Source: CATQHW01 sp965243545 (GTDB lineage Bacteria; Spirochaetota; Spirochaetia; SZUA-6; Bin103). From it: a DNA stretch of 64,000 nt. A model generated the notes under the pieces. That model had not been told where the DNA came from. It worked only from the letters and a program-made list of their open reading frames with translations, and did no database searches. The stretch is taken from NCBI GenBank assembly GCA_965243545.1, contig OZ251573.1, positions 1,550,001 through 1,614,000 of the forward strand. Direction: 5' to 3'. The translations under genes and the position numbers were made by a program. Positions 50,777 to 59,115 of the stretch are shown here, one piece after another (positions within the stretch are counted from its first letter, which is position 1; every line of letters starts with the position of its first letter).

Positions 50777-51707
50777 GCCGGTCAACACGGAACCGTTCAA
50801 TACCGACCCGGGCGAGGGGTACCGGCGCGACGGCTACGCGGTCGTGCGCGGCGTCTTCGATGGCGAACGGGTCGCGCGGCTGCTGCCGATCTGCAATCGA
50901 GTGCTCGCGCAGTGGCGGCAGCGCCCGCTCAGCGACAACCCGCCGGTCGACCCGAAGGCCAACTACCTGCGCCACCTCAACAACCCCGGCTACCACCGCG
51001 GCCGGCCGGAGGAGCTGGCCGCGGTCCTGGACGCCGCGGCGGCGCCGGCGGTGCTGGAAGCGGTCGACCGGGCGCTCGGCGAGCCGCACCTGTTCACCAG
51101 CACCAGCCTGTACTTCAACCCGGCCGGTGAACCGCTCGACGGCTTCTGGCACAAGGACGCCATCGGCCCGGAAGCCGACGATCCGCGTGACCGGGTGACC
51201 GGCAGCGGCCTGCAGGCGCAGATCGCGCTCGTGCCGAGCGAGGACCTGGAGGTCGTTCCCGGATCGCACCTGCGCGGCTTCACGGACGCCGAGCGGCGCA
51301 TCTGCGTCGACGACGGCGGCGCCAACCGGCGCTCCAACGACATGCCCGGCGCGGTCCGCATCGCCCTGCGGCCGGGGGACGGCGTGCTGTTCAACCAGAT
51401 CGTGATCCACCGCGGCCGCTACCACCGCGCGCCGCCGCGCCGCACCTTCATGGTGAGCTTCCGCAAGCGGCGGGTCACGGCGGCCACGCTGGAGCGCCGC
51501 GGGCTCGACCAGTACAGCGACCAGCCGTGGTTCCTGGCCCCCGACTACCTGCGCGGCGCGGCGCCGGCGACGCGGCGCTACTTCGCCGACTACACCGCCT
51601 TCTACGCCGCCCGGTGGCGGAGCAAGCTGGCGGAGCTGCTCAAGTACCACCACCTGCTGCAGCACCTGCGCGACACCGGCGCCCCGTACCCCTTCGGTTC
51701 GTCCTGA
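50769..51707 (+). CDS. Phytanoyl-CoA dioxygenase (PhyH) family protein
   Basis: 312-residue Fe(II)/2-oxoglutarate dioxygenase. Iron ligands are probably the His and Asp of FWHKDAIG and the distal His of QIVIHRGRYHR; the following Arg would bind 2-oxoglutarate. EVVPGSHLRGF is another family feature. Natural substrates of bacterial PhyH proteins vary widely (acyl chains, ectoine, modified sugars). Coupled translation with the sialidase-like gene suggests modification or degradation of a sugar-derived compound. Confidence 0.83.
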   Translation: MAEPVNTEPFNTDPGEGYRRDGYAVVRGVFDGERVARLLPICNRVLAQWRQRPLSDNPPVDPKANYLRHLNNPGYHRGRPEELAAVLDAAAAPAVLEAVDRALGEPHLFTSTSLYFNPAGEPLDGFWHKDAIGPEADDPRDRVTGSGLQAQIALVPSEDLEVVPGSHLRGFTDAERRICVDDGGANRRSNDMPGAVRIALRPGDGVLFNQIVIHRGRYHRAPPRRTFMVSFRKRRVTAATLERRGLDQYSDQPWFLAPDYLRGAAPATRRYFADYTAFYAARWRSKLAELLKYHHLLQHLRDTGAPYPFGSS

Positions 51708-51772
51708 CGCGGCCGGCGCGGCCGGCGTCTTCCGGCCGGCCGCGCTATCGTCTGCGCCCCCGTGTGCCGATA

Positions 51773-51783
51773 ATACCTGGTAT
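51773..51783. promoter_or_regulatory. Short palindrome and possible leaderless start before the PIN-toxin pair
   Basis: ATACCTGGTAT ends three bases before the ATG at 51786. GATAAT (51769-51774) lies about 11 bases before that ATG and no Shine-Dalgarno sequence is present, so the message may be leaderless and the palindrome may be an autoregulatory operator. Confidence 0.35.
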
Positions 51784-51785
51784 AC

Positions 51786-52286
51786 ATGGCAACACAACAA
51801 CGGATTCGAGTCGCCGACGAGGTGTGGGTCGCCACCGCGCTCCTGCACCGGCAGAACCCGGAGCGGGACGACTTCACGGTCGGGGAGATCGCCGAACGGG
51901 CGGCGGAGGAGTCTTCCGTGGCCGCGCGGCCGTTGCGCCCCGGCTTCGTCGTGCACGTCTCCCAGCACTGCGTAGCGGGCAAGACGCCCAATCCGGGCCG
52001 CTACCGGATGCTGATAGAGACCGAGCGCGGACGCCGCCGCTTGTTCCGTCCCAGCGACCCCTTTCACCCGGAGCGCCGGGGCGGCAAGACGATGCCGCGC
52101 ACGGCGGAGATCCCGTTCGAGTACCGCGACCTGATCGACTGGTACCACGCCGACTACGTCGGCGCCGCCACCATTCCGATCCCCCCCGATCCGATCCTGT
52201 CGCTGCTCGACATCGGCAAGTCGCTGCGGGCGACCGAGGCCGCCGACACCCTGGTGCGGCGCCTCCGGGAGACCGGACGAAGATGA
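51786..52286 (+). CDS. Putative winged-helix-like partner (antitoxin position) of PIN toxin
   Basis: 166 residues. The N-terminal half reads as a helical/winged-helix domain (VADEVWVATALLHRQN, DDFTVGEIAERAAEE, LRPGFVVHVSQHCVAGKTPN), followed by GRYRMLIETERGRRRLFRP, DPFHPERRGGKTMP and YRDLIDWYHADYVG. This resembles DUF7669-type proteins as I remember them. The stop overlaps the PIN toxin start (ATGA), the usual antitoxin position. It is larger than common antitoxins, so it may be a DNA-binding antitoxin or an effector in its own right. Confidence 0.6.
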   Translation: MATQQRIRVADEVWVATALLHRQNPERDDFTVGEIAERAAEESSVAARPLRPGFVVHVSQHCVAGKTPNPGRYRMLIETERGRRRLFRPSDPFHPERRGGKTMPRTAEIPFEYRDLIDWYHADYVGAATIPIPPDPILSLLDIGKSLRATEAADTLVRRLRETGRR

Positions 52287-52705
52287 GCCGCATCTTCTGG
52301 GACACCAATCTGTTCCTGTACCTGCTGCAGAGCATGGGCGAGCCGTCCCGCCGGACGGCGCAGCTCCGCCGCCGCATGATCGAACGGGGCGACGAGCTGG
52401 TCACGTCGTCGCTCACGCTCGGCGAGCTGCTGGTCCATCCGATCGAGCACCGGAACGGGACGGTGCGGAGCGAGATCGAACGGGTCCTTCCGGCCGGCGC
52501 CACCGTGCTGCCGTTCGACGCGCGCGCCGCCCGCAAGTTTGCGGAGTTCCGCGCCGAGTCGCCGATCTCGGCGTCGGACGCGATTCAGCTCGCCTGCGCG
52601 TCGGTGGCGCGTTGCGATCTGTTCGTCACCAACGACGACCGGCTCAACCGTACGACCGTGCCGGGGGTGCACTTCATCCAGTCGCTACACCGGACGGTGC
52701 TGTAG
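52283..52705 (+). CDS. PIN-domain ribonuclease toxin (VapC-like)
   Basis: 140 residues. Acidic PIN residues are intact: D7 in IFWDTNLFLY, E48 in LTLGELLVHP, D99 in ISASDAIQLA and D118/D119 in FVTNDDRLN. VapC-type toxins cleave tRNA or rRNA. Start ATG 52283 overlaps the stop of the upstream gene. It is the only intact PIN toxin among three PIN loci in the window. Confidence 0.87.
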   Translation: MSRIFWDTNLFLYLLQSMGEPSRRTAQLRRRMIERGDELVTSSLTLGELLVHPIEHRNGTVRSEIERVLPAGATVLPFDARAARKFAEFRAESPISASDAIQLACASVARCDLFVTNDDRLNRTTVPGVHFIQSLHRTVL

Positions 52706-52845
52706 GCGCGCAGGAGGGACGGCCGGGCTTTACGCCCGACCGCTGACCGGCCGAAGCGCCGAGACCGGCGGCGTTGCCGCCGCCGGTCCGGCTGTCCGAG
52801 TCGCCGGTCTCGACTTTCGAGTCGCCGGGTCTCGGCTTCCGAGGG

Positions 52846-54498
52846 TTACCGGCTCGACGCGGTCTTGTAGAGGTCGACCAACTCGTCGGCGCCCAGATCC
52901 ATCACCTCGGCCTGGAAGTCCGCGAACTCGCTCAGCGAACGCTGGCCGGTGATGAACAGGATCGACTGCTCCTGCGCGTAGGTGTCCAGGGCGGTCTTCA
53001 ACCGCGCCTCGCGGTCGGCCTCTTCGGCGGTGAAGTTGAAGATCGGCTCCGGCCGTTGCGGCGTGGAGCCGTCGGCCACGTACTGGCGCGCTTCGTCCTC
53101 GAACTGCTGGTAGTCGGGGTCGTTCTCGATCGTCATGTTCGCCTGCATACGCGGATTGTCGATGCCGACGATCTCGACGTTGGCCAGGCTGGTGCGCACG
53201 CCGAACTTCTGTTCGAACCATTGCGCGTCGGACAAGGTCCCCTCCGGGTTGTACGGCGTCTTGATCTCCGGCGTGAGCCACCGGTACTTGCCGTCGACGA
53301 TGTCCCAGTATTCGCCGGGCGGGCCGAAGAAGACGCTGTAGCTGTTCTTCTCCACCGTCAGGAAGTTCATCAACGCCATGATCTCCGGGATGTGATCGGA
53401 CTGCGAGGAGATCAGCTTGATGTATTGATAGTTGCCGTACGGCATGCGGTTGGTCGACCGCGCCCGCGGGCCGCCTTCGACCAGGCTGGGAATGCGCATG
53501 GCGCTGAACGTCCACTCCTTGCCGGGGCCGTAGTCCGGCAGATTGAACTGCGTGACCGGGCTGAACCAGTTGCCCGACGCCGACCACCACCACGTGAAGA
53601 ACGACTCGTTGCCGGCCAGCGACTGGCTCCACTGATCGTAACTCATGGTGAAGGTGTCGGGGTGCAGCAGCTCCTCCGCCCACAACCGCGAGAAGTACTC
53701 CAGGAAGTATTCGTACTCGGCGTCCAGCGGACCGTACTGCCACTCCCGGTTGGTGTGGTTGAAGTAGATGCTCTCATCGGTGTTGAAGTTGGCCGACGCC
53801 ATGAACAGCAGCACCGAACGGTCGCCGGTCTGCCAGGCGTTGACCGGATAGGAGTCCGGAAACTCCGCCTTCAACGTCTTGAACGCATCGTACAGATCCT
53901 CCCACGTGTCGCTCGGCAGGTCCATCCCGTCCCACAGGTCTTCCCGGTACGCCAACGAGAGCGAGAACGGAATGGGATCGGCGTTGTAGATGGCGAAGCC
54001 GTACTTGGCGCCGTCGCCGGTGATCATGTTGCGGAGCGGCTCGACCTCTTCGATCAGCTGCATGTAGTTGGGAATCAGGTCCGCATAGTCCAGTATGTTG
54101 ACGAAGAATCCCCGTTCTCCGTAGGAATCCAGATCCGCCTTGGTGAGGGTGGCGGTGTTGGGATTGAAGATGTCCGGCAGGTCGCCGGTGGCCAGCATGA
54201 CCTGATACCTCGCGTCGATTTCTCCCGGTGGTATCTGGATGTCGTTGATCTCGATGTTGGTCTGCTCCTCCAACCAGATGAAGCCGGGATGGCCGTCGTC
54301 GGCGAAGGCGTAATGGCCGATGGTGGTGTGCTCGGCCAGCGTGTAGTCGACGGTGATCCGCTCCGGCAGCGGCAACGTGATCTGCTCCGGCATGGCGGCC
54401 GCCCCGCCGGCTTCCTCCTGACCGGCGGCCCAGGCGGCGCCTCCGCCGGCCAACAGCAGCACGCCCAGAGCGGCGAGCATGCGTGAGATTCTCGTCAT
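52846..54498 (-). CDS. Extracellular carbohydrate-binding protein (importer 2)
   Basis: 550-residue LplA-type binding protein. Signal peptide LGVLLLAGGGAAWA is followed by AGQEEAGGAAAM, like the importer 1 protein. DIFNPNTATLTKADLDSYGE, SYDQWSQSLAGNESFFTWWW and FGPPGEYWDIVDGKYRWLTP are typical of the family; abundant Trp and Tyr fit sugar stacking. AGGAGG precedes ATG 54498. It is divergent from its presumed permeases at 54573-56424, so a shared control region of 74 bases serves both. Confidence 0.87.
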   Translation of the reverse strand: MTRISRMLAALGVLLLAGGGAAWAAGQEEAGGAAAMPEQITLPLPERITVDYTLAEHTTIGHYAFADDGHPGFIWLEEQTNIEINDIQIPPGEIDARYQVMLATGDLPDIFNPNTATLTKADLDSYGERGFFVNILDYADLIPNYMQLIEEVEPLRNMITGDGAKYGFAIYNADPIPFSLSLAYREDLWDGMDLPSDTWEDLYDAFKTLKAEFPDSYPVNAWQTGDRSVLLFMASANFNTDESIYFNHTNREWQYGPLDAEYEYFLEYFSRLWAEELLHPDTFTMSYDQWSQSLAGNESFFTWWWSASGNWFSPVTQFNLPDYGPGKEWTFSAMRIPSLVEGGPRARSTNRMPYGNYQYIKLISSQSDHIPEIMALMNFLTVEKNSYSVFFGPPGEYWDIVDGKYRWLTPEIKTPYNPEGTLSDAQWFEQKFGVRTSLANVEIVGIDNPRMQANMTIENDPDYQQFEDEARQYVADGSTPQRPEPIFNFTAEEADREARLKTALDTYAQEQSILFITGQRSLSEFADFQAEVMDLGADELVDLYKTASSR

Positions 54499-54556
54499 GG
54501 TGTCCTCCTAGCGGGAAAGCGCGCGGCGCCTCCCGATTGACTGAGATGCGCCGGCC

Positions 54557-54585
54557 AGTGTATCACCACGCCATGCGGGTGTCCA
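54557..54585 (-). promoter_or_regulatory. Predicted promoter of the importer 2 binding-protein gene
   Basis: On the minus strand TGGACA (54585-54580), 17 bases, then TACACT (54562-54557). It overlaps the start of the divergent permease gene at 54573, so the two directions may interfere. Confidence 0.4.
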
Positions 54586-55520
54586 CGGCGGCGCCGGCCG
54601 GCGCGCGCCGCGGCCGGCTGGCGCAGATCGTCCACGACTTCCCGCGCCAGAAGAGCCTCTACGCCATGACCGCCATCGGCGTGGGGCTGATCGTGATCTT
54701 CCAGTACGTGCCGGTGTACGGCATGCAGATCGCCTTCAAGCGCTTCAACCCCATGGACGGCATCTGGGGCAGCCCCTGGATCGGCCTGGAGAACTTCGCG
54801 GCGTTCCTCACCGGCCCGTACGCGTTCCGCCTGGTCCGCAACACGCTGCTGGTGGGGTTCCTGACGATCGTGTGGGGGTTCTGGCCGCCGATCGTGCTGG
54901 CGCTGCTGCTCAACGAGCTGCGCCTGCCCGCCTACAAGCGCGTGGTGCAGACCATCAGCTACCTGCCGCACTTCATCGCCCTGGTCATCATCGTCGGCAT
55001 GATGAAGGAGTTCTTCTCCTACGACGGGATCGTCAACCGCGTCGTGACCGCCCTGGGCGGGCAGGTGACCAACTTCTTCATGGAGCCGGGCTGGTTCCGG
55101 CCGCTCTACGTCGGCTCCGCCATCTGGCAGGGCATCGGATTCGGATCGATCCTCTACCTGGCCCGGCTGGCCGGCATCAATCCCGAGCTGTATGAGAACG
55201 CGGTGTGCGAAGGCGCCAACCGCTGGCAGCTCGCCTGGCGCATCACCCTGCCGGAGCTGCTGTCGATCATGGTGATCCTGCTCATCTTCAGCACCACCAG
55301 CATCGTCAAGGTCGGCCTGGACAAGGCGCTCCTGATGCAGAATCCGGGCATCTACGAGACCGCCGACGTCATACAGACCTACGTGTACCGCATCGGGCTT
55401 GCCGGCGGCAGTTTCGGCCACGGCGCCGCGGTCGGCGTGCTCGACTCGGTGGTGGCGCTGATCTTTGCGGCCTCCGTGAACTACACGGCCCGCCGGGCGA
55501 CCGGCTACAGCGTATGGTAA
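54573..55520 (+). CDS. Carbohydrate ABC permease, LplB family (importer 2)
   Basis: 315 residues from ATG 54573; an upstream ATG at 54546 is possible. About six membrane segments; YAMTAIGVGLIVIFQYVPVY is the first and YGMQIAFKRFNPMDGIWGS the family signature. The EAA loop is ENAVCEGANRWQLAWRITLP. It forms an operon with the LplC-type gene and the heparinase-like gene, which ties transport to breakdown of an acidic polysaccharide. Confidence 0.86.
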   Translation: MRVSTAAPAGARRGRLAQIVHDFPRQKSLYAMTAIGVGLIVIFQYVPVYGMQIAFKRFNPMDGIWGSPWIGLENFAAFLTGPYAFRLVRNTLLVGFLTIVWGFWPPIVLALLLNELRLPAYKRVVQTISYLPHFIALVIIVGMMKEFFSYDGIVNRVVTALGGQVTNFFMEPGWFRPLYVGSAIWQGIGFGSILYLARLAGINPELYENAVCEGANRWQLAWRITLPELLSIMVILLIFSTTSIVKVGLDKALLMQNPGIYETADVIQTYVYRIGLAGGSFGHGAAVGVLDSVVALIFAASVNYTARRATGYSVW

Positions 55521-55533
55521 CGGCGGCGGCGTG

Positions 55534-56424
55534 ATGGCGGCGGGGCGGGGCAACTGGTTCGACGTCGCGAACGTCATCTTCCTGTTCGTGTTCGCACTGC
55601 TGATGCTGTTCCCGTTCTATCACGTCTTCGCGCTCTCCACCAGCAGCGGCCCGGGCCTGGCGACCGGCGCCTCCAACTACATGCCGGTCGGATTCAACAT
55701 CGACGCGTACCGGATGGTGGTGCAGAACCCGGAGCTGCTCGGCGCCTACTTCAACTCGGTGCGCTACGCCGCGATCGGTACGGCCATCTTCATACTCGCC
55801 ACGTCGCTGGCCGCCTACCCGCTCACCATCCGCGGCTTCTGGCTCAACAAGCCGGCCACCCTGCTGTACGTGGTCACCCTGTTTCTGTCCGCCAGCCTGA
55901 TCCCGACCTACCTGCTGTACCGGACGCTGGGGCTGCTCGACACGATCTGGGTGATGGTGCTGCCGGGAGCGGTGACCGTGTTCGGCGTGATCGTGTTCCG
56001 GACCAACTTCCAGACCTTGGGAAGCGAGCTGCGCGAAGCCGCCTACATGGACGGCGCCGGCGACTTCCGCGTCCTCTTCCGCATAGTCCTGCCGCTCTCC
56101 AAGCCGGTCATCGCCACGATGGCGCTGTTCCGCATCGTGGAGATATGGAACGACTTTGGCACGCCGTTCATCTACATCCAGGACGAACGCCTGCAGCCGC
56201 TGACGATCCTGCTGCGGCGCCTGCTGGTCACGCTGGAGATCACCGACGTCAGCCGCGACCGCAGCCTGCAGGACCTGCTGCTGGAGGTGGAGCGCGACCC
56301 GGTGCCGATCCAGGCGTTCCGCGCCGCGTCGATCATCGTCACCACCCTGCCGATCCTGCTGGTCTACCCCTTCATCCAGCGCTACTTCGTCAAGGGCCTG
56401 CTGATCGGCGCCCTCAAGCAGTGA
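55534..56424 (+). CDS. Carbohydrate ABC permease, LplC/YtcP family (importer 2)
   Basis: 296 residues (ATG 55534; the preceding GTG is also possible). First membrane segment VIFLFVFALLMLFPFYHVFA. The EAA loop is REAAYMDGAGDFRVLFRIVL and the C-terminus IQRYFVKGLLIGALKQ is typical for the family. The stop overlaps the GTG start of the heparinase-like gene by four bases, so the enzyme and transporter are made together. Confidence 0.86.
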   Translation: MAAGRGNWFDVANVIFLFVFALLMLFPFYHVFALSTSSGPGLATGASNYMPVGFNIDAYRMVVQNPELLGAYFNSVRYAAIGTAIFILATSLAAYPLTIRGFWLNKPATLLYVVTLFLSASLIPTYLLYRTLGLLDTIWVMVLPGAVTVFGVIVFRTNFQTLGSELREAAYMDGAGDFRVLFRIVLPLSKPVIATMALFRIVEIWNDFGTPFIYIQDERLQPLTILLRRLLVTLEITDVSRDRSLQDLLLEVERDPVPIQAFRAASIIVTTLPILLVYPFIQRYFVKGLLIGALKQ

Positions 56425-58421
56425 GTGACCGCATGGCCGCGCGCCGCCCGTCGATCTTCCTGGGCGCCGAGCCGGGACCGGGCCGGCGGTCGCTGCAGCA
56501 AGTCCGCGCCGCGACCGCCGGCCCGTACGGGGCGCGGCTGTGGCGGACGGTCCTGCGCGGCGCGGAGGACGCCGCCGGCGCGGCTCCGCTGCTGCCCGGC
56601 GCGCCGCTCCCCGGCCGCCCGGCCGAGCAGGTCCGGCACGCCAACGCGGACAACTCGATCTGTCAGGCGGTGGTGCGGCGGCTGCTGCGCGCCGCCCTGG
56701 CGTTCCTGCTCACCGGTCAGGAGCGCTTCCGCCAGGATGCGCTGGCGCAGATGGAGACGCTGTTCGACCCCGGACACTGGCCGGAGTGGCGGGACTTCGC
56801 CCACCGGATGTTCGCGGCCGACCTGCGGACCGGGCAGCTCGGCGCGGCGGTAGCGATCACTTATGACTGGCTGTACCCGCACCTGAGCGAAGCCGAACGA
56901 GCGGCGATCGTCGAGGGGCTCGACCGGCGCGCGATCCGCCCGTACCTGGAGGCCGCCGCAGGGGAGCCGCACTGGCTGACCCGGCCGAGCAACTGGATGA
57001 CCGTGGTGGTGGGCGGGCTCGGCATAACCGGCATGGCGCTCGGCGACGATCACGACCGGTCCGATCTGCTGGTCCGGATGGCGCAGCCGCGCATGGAGCG
57101 CTACCTGAGCGTCCTGGGACCGAACGGCGAGTTCAACGAAGCGGTCGGCTACGCCGGCTCCCTGCAGTACCCGGTGCGGTACTTCGCCGCGCGTTGCGCG
57201 GTGACCGGCGGCCGCGAAGACCGGTTGGCCGGCCGGCCGTTTCCGCAGTCGTGCCGCTGGCTCATGCACGCCACCGTACCGCCCGGGCACACGGTGGCGT
57301 TCGGCGACGCCCACCGGCAGGCGCCGCTGTTGATCGGCTACTTCGCGCCGATCGCCTCTGCGGCCCGCGACGGGTTGCTGCAGTGGTTCCTAGAGACGTA
57401 CGGGCTGGTCCACGACCCGGAGGCTCGGCCGGAGCACGTCGATGCGTTGGACCTGGTCTGGTACGACCCTGCGGTCGCCGCGGCGCCGCCCGGTGCGGAC
57501 GCGAGCGGCGAGGCCGGCCCGCCGCTCGGCGCCGCGTTCCCGGGCTGGGGCGGCCTGACCGCCAGCCGTTCCAGCTGGACCGACGGGGACGCCGTGGTCG
57601 TGCACGGCAAGGCCGGCCGCGAGCCGATTCACGAGCATCTGGACGACGGTCAACTGGTCATCCACGCCGGCGGAGCGCCGCTGATCGTCGAATTGGGCTC
57701 CCCTTCCTCGTACCCGGCCGACTTCTTCGGCGAGCACCGCGCGCGCTACTACAACGCCGGCGTCGCCGGCCACAACCTGCTGCAGATCGGCGGGCGGGAG
57801 ATGCGGGGCGGCAAGCCGCGCGCCGGCGTCTTCCTGCGCACCGCGTTCGGCGAGCACGGCGCGGCGTGGTCGATCGACCTGACCGGCGCGTACCGGGACG
57901 TGACCCGCGTGACGCGGAGCGTCGTCCATCTGCTCCCGGGCCTGGTGGCGGTGCTGGACTACTGCCAGCTACCGGCCGCCGAGCCCGTCACCCTTCGCTG
58001 GCACACCGCCGACCGCGCCGCGATCGACGCCGACGGCAGCTTCCTCGTCCGGGCCGCCGGCCCGCGCGGCCCGGTCCGCCTGTGCGGGCAGATATGCCCG
58101 CTGTCCGGCGGCGGCGCCGTCACGTTTCGGCGCGGGGAGCACCGGTACCGCCCGCCCTACGATCGCACGCGGTTGAATGAACCGCTGGAGCAGCGCAGAG
58201 AGAGCTTCGTGGCGGCCGACGCGCACGGCAGCCGCTGCCGGCTGCTCACCCTGTTCGTGGCCGCCGGCCCCGGCGCTCCACCGCCGGCGTGGCCGCCCGA
58301 ACGTCACGGCGACGCGTGGCGTATGCCGACAGCCGAGGGCGCCATCGCCGCCGTCAGCGTCGGCGGCGGCGCGCTCACCGCCTCCGCGGCCGGCCGCACG
58401 GTCCGCCTGCCCCTGCCGTAA
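56421..58421 (+). CDS. Heparinase II/III-like polysaccharide lyase
   Basis: 666 residues from GTG 56421 (or 662 from ATG 56433). The N-terminal alpha-toroid has LRRLLRAALAFLLTGQERFR-like helices, AVAITYDWLYPHLSEAERAA, RPSNWMTVVVGGLG and GEFNEAVGYAGSLQYPVRYF. The second, beta-rich domain holds IHEHLDDGQLVIHAGGAPL, the conserved His/Asp block of heparinase II/III proteins. Such lyases cleave uronic-acid polysaccharides by beta-elimination. No signal peptide is seen, so it likely acts on imported oligosaccharides in the cytoplasm, fitting its coupling to importer 2. Confidence 0.8.
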   Translation: MSDRMAARRPSIFLGAEPGPGRRSLQQVRAATAGPYGARLWRTVLRGAEDAAGAAPLLPGAPLPGRPAEQVRHANADNSICQAVVRRLLRAALAFLLTGQERFRQDALAQMETLFDPGHWPEWRDFAHRMFAADLRTGQLGAAVAITYDWLYPHLSEAERAAIVEGLDRRAIRPYLEAAAGEPHWLTRPSNWMTVVVGGLGITGMALGDDHDRSDLLVRMAQPRMERYLSVLGPNGEFNEAVGYAGSLQYPVRYFAARCAVTGGREDRLAGRPFPQSCRWLMHATVPPGHTVAFGDAHRQAPLLIGYFAPIASAARDGLLQWFLETYGLVHDPEARPEHVDALDLVWYDPAVAAAPPGADASGEAGPPLGAAFPGWGGLTASRSSWTDGDAVVVHGKAGREPIHEHLDDGQLVIHAGGAPLIVELGSPSSYPADFFGEHRARYYNAGVAGHNLLQIGGREMRGGKPRAGVFLRTAFGEHGAAWSIDLTGAYRDVTRVTRSVVHLLPGLVAVLDYCQLPAAEPVTLRWHTADRAAIDADGSFLVRAAGPRGPVRLCGQICPLSGGGAVTFRRGEHRYRPPYDRTRLNEPLEQRRESFVAADAHGSRCRLLTLFVAAGPGAPPPAWPPERHGDAWRMPTAEGAIAAVSVGGGALTASAAGRTVRLPLP

Positions 58422-58488
58422 GCGCTTGACGTGACGCGGGAACTCGTAGCACGGTTGCGGCGCAAACTATCGCCGCCAAGGGGAGAGG

Positions 58489-58899
58489 ATGGGAAGGTCG
58501 GCGGTCGCATTTTTCGTGTTGATCGTAGTTACGCTTGTTGCTATGTCGGTAGCACGGCCTGCGCAACTCGTGTACGGTCCGTATCGGTGCTCGGATAGTG
58601 ACGGGGCAGTTTCGTTCCGCGATGCGGCGGCGGCGTCGAATAGCACACTGCGTTCCGAAGCACGGCGTATGTGCGGAGCTTTGTCGAGTGCCGCGCAAGA
58701 GATAGCGCGTGGTGGCACTTCAGTTACGTATGACACGAACGACCTTATCGGGATAGTCTGGGTTTCAACGACGATTCCGACGGTAGGATCCGGGTCCGAT
58801 TGCAATACCGTGCGCGGCACGATCAACGGCAAGAGAGTCAAGGTTCGCGTGTGCTCCGAACCGGAGCCGGACGCCGGCGACGGAGCCGAAGAACCGTAA
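58489..58899 (+). CDS. Small secreted hypothetical protein
   Basis: 136 residues with ATG 58489 just after GGGGAGAGG. A signal peptide (VAFFVLIVVTLVAMSVARPA) leads to a region with five Cys (YRCSDSDGAVSF, RRMCGALSSA, SDCNTVRG, VRVCSEPEPD). No family recognised. GC is lower than in the neighbours. It converges on and overlaps the minus-strand gene 58765-59115 by 135 bases, so one of the two ends may be misread. Confidence 0.55.
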   Translation: MGRSAVAFFVLIVVTLVAMSVARPAQLVYGPYRCSDSDGAVSFRDAAAASNSTLRSEARRMCGALSSAAQEIARGGTSVTYDTNDLIGIVWVSTTIPTVGSGSDCNTVRGTINGKRVKVRVCSEPEPDAGDGAEEP

Positions 58900-59115
58900 C
58901 GCAGGAACGAAGGCGGCATCGACTCCGCCCGCGGTCACGGCTCCGGCGCTACGAGCGCTCCCGTTGTTTCTCCATTCTGGCAGTATGTCGCGTATCTCCG
59001 TGAGCAGCTCGGTGGCGCCTTCCGCCTTGGGCGGGTCGCCGGCGCGCATGAGCGGTCCGTCGTACAGGCGGATGTCCGTGATCCGGTTGAGCGGGATCGT
59101 CGCCCGGTCACTCAT
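58765..59115 (-). CDS. Small hypothetical protein coupled to sialidase-like gene
   Basis: 116 residues beginning MSDRATIPLNRITDIRLYDG, followed by LRAGD-like and TELLTEIRDILPEWRNN. AGGAGG precedes ATG 59115 and the start overlaps the end of the upstream sialidase-like gene by eight bases, which supports translation. The last 40 residues overlap the convergent secreted-protein gene and have low-complexity composition, so the true end may differ. Function unknown. Confidence 0.45.
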   Translation of the reverse strand: MSDRATIPLNRITDIRLYDGPLMRAGDPPKAEGATELLTEIRDILPEWRNNGSARSAGAVTAGGVDAAFVPALRFFGSVAGVRLRFGAHANLDSLAVDRAAHGIAIGPGSYRRNRR

